From NCBI GenBank assembly GCA_009823395.1, contig CM020508.1, positions 5,354,515 to 5,418,514 on the forward strand: 64,000 nucleotides of DNA, given 5' to 3'. Below, piece after piece: positions 1 through 10,265 of this stretch. A program made the position numbers and the translations under genes. How positions within the stretch are numbered: position 1 is the stretch's first letter; each line of letters begins with the position of its first letter. Source of the DNA: Thamnaconus septentrionalis. Lineage: Eukaryota; Chordata; Actinopteri; Tetraodontiformes; Monacanthidae. The notes under the pieces were generated by a model, which searched no databases, was not told the DNA's origin, and saw only the letters and a program-made list of their open reading frames with translations.

Positions 1-879
1 ATATTTTGGTCTACAGGAAAAAAAAGCTCTGGTCTCTGCAATGCTAGTGATTGGCAACCAGAAGCTTGTGAAATAATATAACAGAATAAGAACAATAGAA
101 GATCAGTCACAAAAATCACATCCAATTTCTCAAGAATAAAATGTCAAAGTTCAAATTTAGCCCATATTTAGAATTTAGATTCAATGAGCTCTGAAAGTGT
201 GCATGTGCTTGTATGTGTATGAGTGAGTTTGTGTTTTCCCTTTAGTATGGATGCATGAGCTCATCTAAATGAGTAATAGGTGGCTGACATCCACAAAAGG
301 ACACAGTTGACTCATACTACTTGCAAAGGTCCCAAAGGCTGTCCCCCCAAAAAAATAAGAATTCAAAACCATTAAATTACTCCTCCCCCAAACAATATCA
401 TCTCAGCTCAGCCCTGAGTGATGGCCAGCAGTAATCTTAACCATTTCTTTGACTCTAGACCGGCGCATCTCTTAATCAAAACACCCTTCGCTCTTGTGCC
501 TTAACAGACATTTGCTCATTTTGGCAATACATCAGCCTAAAACAGCATCTGTCTTGTCTTATCATCTCTGATCTGTGCTTCCCTGTCTGCTCCAGTTCCA
601 TGGCTCTCATTCTCCACACATGACGAACAGCATGCACAGTGAAGTTTGATCCTGGGGGCAGAAAGGTCAAGCCTTCACAGTGACGAGTCGCCTGAGAAGT
701 TTCGGACCAAATTTAAAAACAGACCGGCCACAGATGTATGTGGAATAATGACTCATAAAAAATATCAACAACTACCTGACCTTTGTCACTAACATGAGTT
801 GGAAGTTCACCCAGGCCTCCTTAAACTGTTTTAAACAGAGATATCTGCCAGATTCACAGGGTCAAGGAAGCATTTGACA
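1..879. other. Non-coding stretch, nothing recognised
   Basis: AT-leaning unique-looking sequence with scattered stop codons in every frame. The only long open frames are under 70 codons and have no domain. A loose TGTGTG-rich patch lies near 195-235. I see no repeat family, splice-bounded open frame or structured element. Confidence 0.6.
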
Positions 880-1010
880 GGGTTTTATTGTCTTATTTGA
901 GATGAGGTGTCCCTCAGGGCTTTGTTCTCGGCCCCATCCTCTTGTAATCAACCATTTGCTCAGTGGGTCTTTCTATTTTTATGGATTAAACCAGAACAAT
1001 GAAATACATT
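880..1010 (+). mobile_element. Decayed LINE reverse-transcriptase fragment
   Basis: Positions 906-944 read in one frame as GVPQGFVLGPILL, a close match to the GVPQGSVLGPLLF motif of non-LTR retrotransposon reverse transcriptases of the L2/CR1/Rex type. The frame then meets a stop (TAA at 945). The following bases still loosely resemble the continuation of such elements: a tract like SIYMLPLG at about 950-970 and a FHFYADDTQ-like tract, whose GAT survives as GGATTAA, at about 975-995. Frame loss and substitutions mark it as a dead 5'-truncated copy. The call rests on motif recognition without a database search; the assignment to a LINE clade is uncertain. Confidence 0.45.
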
Positions 1011-1916
1011 TGGAGTGCATTGTGAGTGAGGGCTGATGGTATTTTTTGATGTAGATTCTAGTTACCAGTCAGTCAACCTCGGTCAGTGCAGTTTTTTATT
1101 TATTTATTTATTTTTTTGAAGAGTCTGACAGTCTGTCTGACATATTTGACTTTTTTTTTTATCACAACAACAGCAGGGCAAAAATCACCTGGAACTGCGG
1201 AGAACTCTGCCTCTCCACTGGTTCCTTAGTTCCCTGTGTGAGTGCACTAAGTTCAGTCAAGGGCAGCAGGCTGCAATAATATTTGCCATAATTACCCAGA
1301 GAACATAAACACATGTGCACCTGGCTCAGCTGAGCTACCTGGTCATGTCTGCAGGTCGGCCATGCTGCCGCCGCTGCAGTAACCCTCAGCGCCCGGGTCA
1401 GCACGCGGTCAGCTTTAGTTTTCCAACAATAGCAGGTGGTTCCTTTGTCTCTCGTCGGGCTCCAACACAAATGCCGTCCGTGCTCTTGCGATGGTTTGGC
1501 ACATTGTGATGTAATTTCATGTTCATATAAACACAGTGCATGACAGAAATAAAAGAACAACATGGAAAAGAAAAGAAACAAATGAGCTAGAATGAAACGG
1601 TCGTTAGTTTCTCCCAAAGCGTGACCCGAACCGTTTTGAGATCCAAATAGGTTCTTGTGTGATCCAAACAGTGGAGTTTTTGTGTAATAGTCATTGTGAA
1701 ATGCCTTTGAAGGTTCTCGGTCGTCCAGGTCATTGTAGTAGTTCTGGTACAAAAAAATCAGTCCAGTTGTCCCAACTTAATCTTCAAGTACTGGTCACCT
1801 GCATTAAAAAAAAGTCAAAACTCAGAGAGCTATCTGGCTCTCTGTATTTTTTCTTCTTCTTTTTTTCCATCTTCCTCTCTGATATCACTGAGTTGTACAA
1901 GATATGAGTACATAAC
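1011..1916. other. Non-coding stretch
   Basis: It holds a (TTTA)n patch at 1094-1117, a T-run at 1150-1159 and a mixed pyrimidine/T-rich tract at 1845-1870. A 196-codon minus-strand frame (1752 down to 1162) is open but has no domain, no consistent splice signals and an alanine/low-complexity middle, so it is treated as chance. Its first part, around 1700-1745, resembles a phrase I associate with teleost repeats. Confidence 0.5.
1094..1117. repeat. (TTTA)n short tetranucleotide repeat
   Basis: About four TTTA units run into a T-run. It could be a microsatellite or the A/T-rich tail remnant of a retroposed element. Confidence 0.7.
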
Positions 1917-1975
1917 ATTAACTGCAACCAGCCACTAGGGGGCAAATCCCAGATGTCGCTAATTCTAGCTTTTTG
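1917..1975. mobile_element. Short fragment of a teleost interspersed repeat
   Basis: The words CTGCAACCAGCCACTAGGGG at 1922-1941 and the following GGCAAATCCCAGATGTCGC match a phrase I know from abundant short interspersed sequences in percomorph fish (CTGCAACCAGCCACTAGGGGGC followed by an AGATG-like word). Only about 60 bp are recognisable and no terminal repeats or target-site duplication are visible. The family name is not known to me. A repeat-library search would settle it. Confidence 0.4.
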
Positions 1976-3560
1976 TTGATGTGGTGTCACCAGTCTTCAT
2001 GTAATGCCAATACTTTGGTGGATACGGTTGGGTGGATCCTTGCTGTGTCTTTCCTTGTGTGGAGCTCTTGAATTCATTTTACATTTTAACCCTGAAAATC
2101 CAATTGAATCTGAGCGCAGTGTAACCTTGCAGTCAACATATTGGATTAAGACAAGAATGACTAAATTTCAATCTATGAGAAATGTGATTAACCCACTCTG
2201 TGCCATCCTGTTTCCTATGTGTGTGTGTGCCAGTGTGGGTGTGTATGTGGTTCCCCCACAAGCAGAATTGCCTGTTGCAAATCGTATGAAACTGAATATT
2301 CTTGTTTGCCTGTCAGGCTCCGAGTCCAGCTTACCCTGATTATCCCAATTTACCTTGCTGAGGATGAGAGCACCTTGCTGTGATTTAAAACTTTGTGTAC
2401 ACCTTGGCAGCATGCAGCATGCAGCGAGCCACCCCACCTCCCTCCCATTTGTTTAAACAGGAACCAAATCTGCATTACAAAAAAAGAGAAAGAAAACCCT
2501 CTGCCTCCACTGTTACAGTAAACACAAAATAATACACCGCCTCCTGTGGCCTCAAATGTCAGGGGGGGAGAGAGAGGAAAAAAAACAAGAGAGTGGGAGG
2601 CATGATTGATGACTTTACCCCCTCTGGTTTCGAGATCCATGTACTCTGTAACAGATAACACACACCAGATGTGGGAGGTGTGCGAGCAAAGCGTGTGTTT
2701 TCGTGCGGCAGGAGTGCCTCGATCAGCATCACTCTCACAAACTGGAGGAATCAATAAGCCGTTGCTCGTTTACCGCAATTATTTGCCGGCGTGCAGGACA
2801 GCAGCCGCGCCTCCACTTTGCTGGAAGCATCGAGGACTAGGGTTATGAATTTGACAGCAGCATGTGCGATGCAGCGGTCGAAGACAATTCTATTCTCGGC
2901 CACTGGTGCTTTCCAGGAGTGCTGTTTAGATGCAGGGGAAGTGCGGTGGAAACTTCCTGTAAACACGACGGTATCCCGTTTTGCAGCGAAACACACTGTT
3001 GCGAATGTGCACAGACCGCCACCGCCATCATTGTGTCTGCGACGGAACCTGCCAACGACGAATCCTCGACCGCGGCACAAGAGAGGGTTTTTTTTGCCAA
3101 GAGGGAACTTGCATAACGTTTCCTCCCTTGACCAGATAAAACGAGGCTATCGCACGTCCGCAGGTGCAATCGGGGAAGATAATCAAAAACATCCCTTGAT
3201 TGAAAAAATAAAATGGTAAAAAAAAAGAACATTTTGCAGACTGCTCATCCGGCCATCCAGAGGGAAGTTGGTGCAAAACTTCCCCAGTGACTCGAATTTC
3301 AGCAAATAGGGAAATGAGTGAAAAAAATCTATTTCAGGAACAGAACGAAGGACCTTGACTATGTTTGTCAATCGTGTGAGACTCAGACTGTTCCACAGGC
3401 GTGTCCGTCACGCCACCACTGACCCTCAGGTTCCCTCCTAAGCTGCAACGTCATGTCACTTCCCTCCTTTGTTCCCCTGCTCAAGAGGACTTTCTAAAAA
3501 TGTCTTTTTGTTTAAAGGTTCTCAACAGCCCTTCTTCCTCCTCGGCTTGCCAAGCGCACT
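1976..3560. other. Non-coding stretch
   Basis: No gene, structured element or known repeat recognised. Several overlapping open frames of 80 to 142 codons occur at 2750-3230 on both strands where CpG and CGN-type words are more frequent, but none shows a domain and they overlap each other antisense, as chance frames do. A G-run lies near 2560 and an A-run near 2578. Confidence 0.5.
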
Positions 3561-3609
3561 TGTGTGTGTGTGTGCTTGCGTGCGTGTGTGCATGTGTGTG
3601 TGTGTGTGT
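3561..3609. repeat. (TG)n imperfect microsatellite
   Basis: An interrupted TG array with CTTGCG and CATG interruptions. Alternating purine-pyrimidine sequence of this kind is typical of fish dinucleotide repeats. Confidence 0.9.
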
Positions 3610-4170
3610 TCATCAGTTATAATCCATATAGCAGCAGGGCCCATAAACAGGAACCGTTGAGATGCAGATGAGGATGCTGAAGGGCGTGTGTGTTTCCTCA
3701 CCGGTATGCGGCTATATACAGTCAAGGATCCTGTTTCGTAACACGCTCTCTGGATGTGGCACGGGTGAGGGACACGCGAACGCGGTGCGCTTCCTTACAG
3801 TGCCGCGGTCACCTCCGCACACTCTGACCTTTGGCCCCCATCCGCATCACTGCTGGGACTTACAAAGTGTGTCCCGGGGCTGTTTAGGAACTGCCAGTTC
3901 TACTCAGATATGTATGAGGTAACCCTCTCTGAGGGGTCACCACGACACTGCTGGGGTGTTGCAACAGGGGCAGGACCTCAGTGTGTGATGTCATCCCTGG
4001 ATTTCATCAATGAAAGCTGCTAGTTGCTACGAATGTTCAACAACAGGACCATGGATAAAGGAAAAAGGGAGAAGCAGAAGGCTTTTCTCATCGATGGAAG
4101 GTGGCTTTTGACCAGGTAAATAAATCTGAGGCTTCCTTCACAAAAAAAAATCTCAGTCGAGGCTATTTGA
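3610..4170. other. Non-coding stretch with one weak exon-like site
   Basis: No repeat recognised. At 4048-4119 an ATG in good vertebrate context (ACCATGG) opens 22 codons that run to AG/GTAAAT at 4115/4116. The peptide is lysine-rich at its start and is not recognised. This is not enough to call a gene; see the findings. Confidence 0.4.
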
Positions 4171-4510
4171 GGGATAGGATGCAGACTGCGGCAGGGCTGA
4201 TAAGCTCAGGCCCTGCCCTGTCCTGCCCAGGGGACTGCGACAGCATAGAGGGCGGTGGCATTATAATAACACGCTGCGTGTCGCAGCGCATGTACGACAT
4301 GCAGGTCGAAGTGAAAGAGGTTGGCAGCATTCTGACATACGCGCCCCTATCTGGTCGACATCTAGTCCAGCCCGTGCGAGTTAATGGCTGGTCTATTAAA
4401 AAGCTGGAAAGATATTTTGACCGCGCCAGAGCTGCGCGCTAACTTTGGAAGAGCTGACAAATTTTTCTTGCACGTCAAGCGAAAGTGTGGCGAGATGATT
4501 GATGGGAGAG
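4171..4510. other. Candidate regulatory island with twin hairpins
   Basis: A non-repetitive stretch of balanced composition with many CpG. It contains two back-to-back perfect hairpins: CGCTGCG/CGCAGCG with a 3-nt loop (4272-4288) and GCATGT/ACATGC with a 3-nt loop (4288-4302). A 113-codon plus-strand frame (4101-4442) spans it, but its protein has no recognised domain. The contrast with flanking AT-rich DNA suggests constraint; this is inference only. Confidence 0.3.
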
Positions 4511-5229
4511 AGGACGGAGCAAAACATAGACATTAATCTCCTCTGGCTTTCTTGGCAATTTAAGCGACATCAATTTTTTAAAGTTTTTTTTTTTTGTAAA
4601 TAATTGCTTGTTTAATCTACACGGGCCAAAAAAGAAAAAATGTAAGAATAAAAATAAGATCATTCTGGCTAATAAAATCCTAACTCGAGAGCTACCCCAC
4701 GCTCCAGACCATATAATATCACCTCTGGAATCAGCAGTAAATCCAGCTATGATCAGTTGCCTCAATAATGCACTGCAGCATTAAAAACACTTTCCAGCCC
4801 TTCACTAAACGCCAGATCTCCACTCTGCCTTCCCCCCTTCGGTGTCATAAAAGCAAACGGCTCTCTGTGCGGGCCTCAGAGTTGGCTCTCCACACGAGTC
4901 ATGATGTGCTCAGTACAATAGCACCGTGACAAACACAATGAGAATCAGAACACAAACGTTTGCTCCTGGCAATTTTAGCAAATACATAATTTAATGTTCC
5001 TCACTTGGAGCTTTTGTTCCCTCCAGAACTATTGCGCCGTGCGCCGGTCACACGTGAGGGGAAGTTGAAGGTGGTTTTTTTAATGCTTTTGTTTACTTAT
5101 TTATGCCCGGTTGCCTTGGATTCTGATTTTTCGGATAAAAAAATGAATCATATTTAATGTCGGTGAGGGCGGAACTGTCCCCACTGCTGACCTCCTCTCT
5201 ATCATCTTCCTTCATCCAACCATTTCCAT
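4511..5229. other. Non-coding stretch, nothing recognised
   Basis: AT-rich sequence with a T-run at 4588-4596. No coding frame above 96 codons, no repeat family and no notable symmetry. Confidence 0.6.
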
Positions 5230-5470
5230 GCACTCAACAGGGGATCCCGTCTTGGAAACCGTCCGGACACTCTATACCCTCGGAGCAGCTTCCCACCCAG
5301 CGTCTTGAAAGGGCACCGCGCTCCGGCCGCTCTATTTACGGCCCCTGCCAGCGCCTGTTTGCGTGCGCGGGCGTGCGTGCGCGCCTTATTTTTCCGGTAT
5401 CGCCGCTCCGAAATAGCCCTGTCAAAGAGAGAGGGAGCGTCGGCAGCCAGGGAGGCACCAGACTCTGCTT
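5230..5470. other. GC-rich candidate regulatory island
   Basis: Locally CpG-dense sequence with alternating GCGTGC/GCGCGC words near 5358-5388, a CTCTATTTAC word at 5330 and CCTGTCAAAGAGAG at 5420. It is unlike the AT-rich flanks. It could be an enhancer or an unannotated 5' exon or promoter; no splice-bounded reading frame is convincing. Confidence 0.25.
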
Positions 5471-7189
5471 CTTAATGCGGATATCCACCTTGACACGGCA
5501 GGCACGGATCCCACACCGGACCGTCACACGGCCACTCCGGGGATGGGATTTCCACATGCTGGGGAAAAAGGAAAAGGTTAGAGGAAGGAGGAGGGACAGA
5601 GGCGGTGGTAGAGGAGTGTGAGGATGAAGGCGGTGGGGGGGTATGATTAAAAAAAAAAGAAGAGAAATAAAAATGACTTTTTTTTTGTCCATCAGAACTT
5701 TTCGGCCCACATGAGGCTCTGCAGGGGTCTGGAGATGAAGGGAACGTTTGAAGATGTGTTTAGAGAGACAATCTGACACGTCTCAGAAGCTTTGAGTCAC
5801 TCGACCTTTTTTTGGGAGTGAAACCTCCGGGACGGAGGAGCAGCGAACCGGCTGCCTAGTCAAGCCGTCTTAATGCCGCCCGCTGATCTGGGATCTCTTG
5901 CAGGCCTTCAGAAACAGGGCCTCCTTTCAGCCCGACAGGTCCTGTTCCAGTCCCTGGTGCGCCGCTTGCTGCTTTGCCCCGTCACTCCAAGTCAAACACG
6001 TATCAAAAGCAGCCGCCCGCAAGTGCACCGTCCATCACACACTCTTTCACACACACGCACTCTCTCTGACACACACACACACACATGGGTATGCACGCCC
6101 TGGCTGTGGATCAGACGACATCAGTGCTGCACAGCTGACACGAACCTTTACCCCACCTCCACCCCCTCCTTGCATCCTGTGGGAGCTTTGATTCAGGTCC
6201 ATGCATCCACAGCGCAGCTCCGTGATAAGACAACGGGCCAGGACCCACATTTATACACACAACAAAAGACACACGCAGGCAATTGTTGTTGTTTTTTTTT
6301 GGGTTGTTTCTTGGGTGTGTAAACATGTGCAGGAATAAGGCTCACAACTGGCTACCATGCTCCCATAAATACACCAACCCCTGCGCTTTGATCACTGCTG
6401 GGCAACAAAAGACTCACTAATGACTCAACAACAGAGCAGCGCGCTAACGACTTCTTCTCGCTCGTTTGCGACTCCTGCCAGGTCCCGCTCGTATCGTTGC
6501 CGCCTGAACGGACTTCCAGTGCGAGGACCTCTCCCCGCGCCACATGTGAAAACATCTGGAAGGGAAAAAAAACAAAAGACTCACTATCTCTTGTGAGTCT
6601 TTGGAGCGAGGCGGCGCAGCATCCACCTTTTGTCTGGTGTTCCAGGAAAGTGGAAGGGCTGAAGTCACGGCTGGAAACTCTCGCGTCTGTTTTACGGCCT
6701 CGGCAGCAGGTCCTGACTCTGGCGAACGCCGAGGGGGGGAGCGGGGAGTGTTTGCTCGTAAATGAGACGTACGGACGTCGGCCTTGCCGGAATCCTGTCG
6801 GTTCCAGTGTTACAAAGTGTGTTTGTGTGTCATCTTTGGGTATGCGCTTGTTGAAGTGTTTGAAAATCCGAACAATTACGCCGGGGATCGTTTCTAGCTA
6901 GTTGAGCGTCTGTTGATGTTTAGACCTTGAAACTCTTTCAAGTTTACGTCAGTTTACTCAGTCAGCCCATCGTCGGCTGTATGTCCAAATCTGACAGTGA
7001 GGACGCCCCTCCTCACACAAAGCATAAGGCTGTTACATGAGGCTGCAATAAGGGCCGGATTTAAAACTTTCATTTTGTGAAATATTGTTTTCAATTGTAT
7101 TTCTCCTGCTTGTGAGTAACGGCGCCAGGATCCAGCCAGCAAAGTTGCTGACCTTTGACCTCTCTGTGTTAAAATCACACCACCGCTTT
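5471..7189. other. Non-coding stretch
   Basis: Includes purine-rich tracts (5570-5625), a small (CA)n array and unique sequence. The open frames here (up to 154 codons) overlap antisense partners and consist of biased composition (Arg/Gly-rich opposite Leu/Pro-rich), so they are regarded as non-coding. Confidence 0.5.
6069..6085. repeat. (AC)n short microsatellite
   Basis: Seventeen bases of perfect AC repeat, preceded by a CT-rich run. Confidence 0.9.
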
Positions 7190-7310
7190 TGAATTTTGTC
7201 TAATTAGACGTTTGTGTGAAATTTGGTTTGGCTTCATTAGTTATGACTGGAATGGGTTTGGCAGCGCCGGATTGGATCACCATAATTCAATAAGTTAAAA
7301 TTCCCTCAAA
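7190..7310. other. Candidate conserved non-coding element with TAATTA palindrome
   Basis: Contains the perfect 12-bp palindrome GTCTAATTAGAC at 7198-7209, centred on TAATTA, the paired homeodomain site. CATTAGTTATGAC follows at 7236-7248 and GGATTGGATCACC at 7269-7281. The composition and lack of simple repeats resemble vertebrate conserved non-coding elements. Conservation has not been tested. Confidence 0.3.
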
Positions 7311-7322
7311 TTGTTTCTGGGA

Positions 7323-7356
7323 AACTCTTCTTGTCACCGCAGTGACAAGAAGAGTT
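7323..7356. repeat. Perfect 15-bp inverted repeat (hairpin)
   Basis: AACTCTTCTTGTCAC at 7323-7337 is exactly reverse-complemented by GTGACAAGAAGAGTT at 7342-7356, with a 4-nt loop (CGCA). The pairing stops abruptly on the outside (A opposite A). It is too short for a typical microRNA precursor. It could be a cruciform-prone site, a relic of transposon termini or a local inversion-duplication. Confidence 0.9.
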
Positions 7357-7419
7357 ATGGCTTACTAAACTTTTACTTATCACTAGATTATCAGCTAGAG
7401 CTGTAATTAAGACAGTCAA

Positions 7420-7620
7420 ACATTAGCTCCCAATGTGGCCTGGCGTGCAGGATTTAGCAGCGCCTCGCGTTAGAAAGTAACTCGCCAATGCATAAAGAGC
7501 TGTAAGTGTTTTGATGTGTGTTGATGTCACGCTCCAGTAATCCAGTAATGAATTGCAGCCGGACTGGTGGCCTGAAGGAGGCGCCCTGCACAGAGCAGGT
7601 GACCTCTAATCAGCAAATTC
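7420..7620. other. Candidate conserved non-coding element
   Basis: Non-repetitive, balanced sequence with the tandem-like words CCAGTAATCCAGTAATGAATTGCAG (two CCAGTAAT units at 7532-7547), GCGCC/GGCGCC words and TCTAATCAGC at 7605-7614. The paired CCAGTAAT words could be duplicated factor sites. No reading frame of note. Confidence 0.3.
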
Positions 7621-8184
7621 CAAAAAAGCCAGCACACTGATGTTCATCAACTCATATCTTTCCCCTACCAGTTGTGACGTCAGGGTGAAATCAGCAAACC
7701 CCAACAGATCCTTGCAATGGACCAGACAGTTAAAAAAGGCCATTTTTTTAAATGACTTAAATTACTGAATAAGGAGCACATGTATTTTCTTCTTTTCTAT
7801 ATTCTATATTCTGTCTCAAGCCAACTGGTCCCTAAGCCTTTAGGGGCGCTGTCATTATGAATGTGATTGTTTGTTACGTCCCCAACAGCCCTGATACTGA
7901 ACTCTTAACAGTAAAACACCGTCAACTCTGGTATAAAAATGTCATTATTTAAACCAAAAGTGCAAAAAAAGAACCTCTTTTCCCTTGAAAATGGTCTAAC
8001 AAATGATTGATGATTACAAGGCCACACATGTGCACGTGTGTGTGTGATTGATCTTCTCTCTGGGGGAGCTGGAGGGGGTTGGGTGTTGGACCAACCTGCT
8101 GACTCCGAGGTCAGAGATCTGACGTCATTGCTGTTTGACAGCGAGGATTTCCTGTCAGCAGGTTGTTTACCTGGCGCCTCATGA

Positions 8185-8201
8185 GTGTGTGTGTGTGTGT
8201 T
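8185..8201. repeat. (GT)n short microsatellite
   Basis: About eight perfect GT units. Confidence 0.9.
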
Positions 8202-8359
8202 AGGGGCCGATGTATATGATGGGAGGTCACTCCAGCTATTGACCCCACCCCCCCCCTGCACACAGGGCACCTGGGCCTCAGTACACTGTCTCCGCTCCAG
8301 ATGATGCGTTGGACCCACTGGATGTTGTCCCTGTTTCTCTCAATGACTCAGTCTGAACC

Positions 8360-8362
<3 letters not shown>

Positions 8363-8399
<37 letters not shown>
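8363..8399. repeat. (TG)n microsatellite
   Basis: A perfect 37-bp TG array followed by TATACTG. Likely length-polymorphic. Confidence 0.95.
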
Positions 8400-8402
<3 letters not shown>

Positions 8403-8706
8403 CTGTAATTTCCTGTAAGCGCGTATTGTCTCTTCTGTCTTCAGTGATGCTTTGTATGTATAAACACACGGGGGCCCATGTGGTCCTGCTGATAAACCCA
8501 GAGGGAGGCTCCGCCCCTCCCCTTCTGCAGAGGCTCAGCGGTACCAGGAAAAGTTCAGCCCTGTCACTCAGCACGGGGCCGGGGGTCCTCCGTGCACACA
8601 AAGAAGTCCGCCCGCCCCCTGCACCGCCACGCACGCACCTGGTTTAGTTTTGCTGGGGGGTCGGAGGTGAGGCCGTCCATGGATCATGATCATGTGACAT
8701 ACAGGC

Positions 8707-8728
8707 AGAGAGAGAGAGAGAGAGAGAG
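8707..8728. repeat. (AG)n microsatellite
   Basis: Eleven perfect AG units followed by CGAAAGG. Confidence 0.9.
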
Positions 8729-9689
8729 CGAAAGGATTTGGTTGATCTCACTTTGGAGGCTCTTTTGCGTAAGCCACCAGCTTTGATTGACACATCTGGC
8801 ATGTATTGTTTTTAACAACGCTTTTCCACCCGCTGCCGATAAGAGATCTGGCCCGGCTGCCAGTGAGGTGGAAAGCTTGTTTTTGGAAATATTACAGCAC
8901 AGCGACGGTCCCCGCCCTGGTGACGGAGCTGTTGGCTCCTGTTTGAATGGCTGATGACTCCATCAGACCAATCACAATGAGCCGAGTAACCCTGAGTAGC
9001 CTGAAGAATGAAGTTGCAAACAGCTGTTGTGGTTCTGTCTGTTTTGCAGAGCGATGATTGTGAGTATTAAAATGTGTAATGATAAAATACAAACCCTGAC
9101 CCACCAGATGGAACATTACCCAACCATCTGGGAAATAGGCACTAGGAAGTGTTTATCAAGGTGAGGCGAGCCTTAAAAGGGATTTGCTGAACTTTTTGTT
9201 TATGACATGTGGACCAATCAGATTTGCACAACAAGATCGAGGCTTCCCATTGGTAAAGAGGTGCCTTTAGCCATCTTGCTGCAGCTCTGTGGCTAGCCCA
9301 GGTCTGTCGGCCAGGTATGAAGCAAAACTGTTATGCACCACCTCAGTGTTATTTTCTTTTTCTTTTTTTTTTTTTAAAATGTGAAACATTAAATAAAATT
9401 CTGATAAAGAAGTAATTTGTTCTTCCTGTTTTTTTGTGGCTTTTTCGTGTCTTTTTTTCTTAGCTTCCTGTCTTTGTGCTTTCAGCTCCCTGATTATAAA
9501 AGAAGCTGAAAAGCTAAATGTCAGTCAGATTTGCCACATAGACAAGCTAAAGAGTTAGAGTTTAGAGAAAACCAAACGATGAATCATTTTTTAGTCAAAT
9601 CAAATGACATTCCAAGAACAAGGCCCGCAAGGATCTCCCAGATCTCACAATTAACTTGGAAACACGTGAAGCTGTTTCATTTATATTGA

Positions 9690-9910
9690 ATTACCATTTG
9701 ACCAGGAGTTAATAAACCCACTGCTCTGGCCGGTGCAGCGCTTCATTTGTCTCGCAGTCATTAAGGGTTAATCACGCGTGGACACGGCAATGAGGGCTGG
9801 CATTGGTTATTTTTATGTTTTGATTTGAAATATTTTATCTGCGGCTGATTAGAAGATATTACTGCTCTGCTGTTTTTCTTGGAGGAATACCCGGTGGGGC
9901 CTTTAGCCTC
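9690..9910. other. Candidate conserved non-coding element, homeodomain-site rich
   Basis: A cluster of TAAT-type cores in otherwise unique sequence: GAATTACC (9690), GAGTTAATAAACC (9706-9718), CATTAAGGGTTAATCACGCG (9759-9778) and CTGATTAGAAG (9845-9855). No simple repeat and no usable reading frame. The arrangement is typical of vertebrate developmental enhancers. Cross-species alignment would confirm or refute it. Confidence 0.35.
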
Positions 9911-10149
9911 TCCGTCATGACTGCAACGTCTAAGGTTGCTCGTTTGGGCTGAGTGGATTAGCGCTCATCAGTGTGACCTCATAATGAAAGCATTGTTTCA
10001 CTTTTTTTTTTTTGTATTTATTGTGTTACGCAACAGTGATTGTTTTAGTCTCGCTCTCTCTTCAGGTGCGTGTGCATGTGATCCCTCGGGCCCCCCCTCT
10101 GTTTTTTTTTACTGTGTATTTTTACAAACATAACTCAACTCTCGTCTCG
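9911..10149. other. Non-coding spacer
   Basis: T-rich tracts at 10002-10013 and 10101-10110 and nothing else recognised. Confidence 0.5.
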
Positions 10150-10265
10150 GGGTTGGGAAAACTCTCTCTCCAGCCCTCTTGGGCTAATCAGCTCTTGTGT
10201 AAGAGCTAATGACAGCATCACGGCCCTCCATCATTGTCTTGGCTTGCTCACAGGGTTGCCATTAG
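10150..10265. other. Candidate conserved non-coding element with AGCTCTT hairpin
   Basis: AGCTCTT (10190-10196) and AAGAGCT (10201-10207) form a perfect 7-bp stem with a GTGT loop. The stem is bracketed by two direct copies of GCTAAT (10183-10188 and 10205-10210). The surrounding sequence is unique, with GACAGCATCACGG and CCATCATTG words. Confidence 0.3.

Larger units (their letters stand above)
7621..9689. other. Non-coding stretch with dinucleotide repeats
   Basis: Contains the microsatellites listed separately and a (GT)n patch near 8036-8046. CCAAT boxes occur in both orientations at 8970 (CCAATCACAATG), 9215 (CCAATCAG) and 9249 (CATTGG). A T-run lies at 9363-9375. No exon or repeat family recognised. 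Confidence 0.5.

Noticed and set aside
1162..1752. 196-codon minus-strand open frame
   Set aside because: Length is within chance expectation for 64 kb in six frames, there is no domain, and the middle is alanine-rich low complexity. The start overlaps a suspected repeat phrase.
4101..4442. 113-codon plus-strand frame
   Set aside because: The translation looks less biased than most, but no family is recognised and its codons span the twin hairpins. It is kept as a candidate regulatory island instead.
7323..7356. microRNA precursor
   Set aside because: The 15-bp stem with 4-nt loop is too short for a canonical precursor and matches no microRNA that I know.
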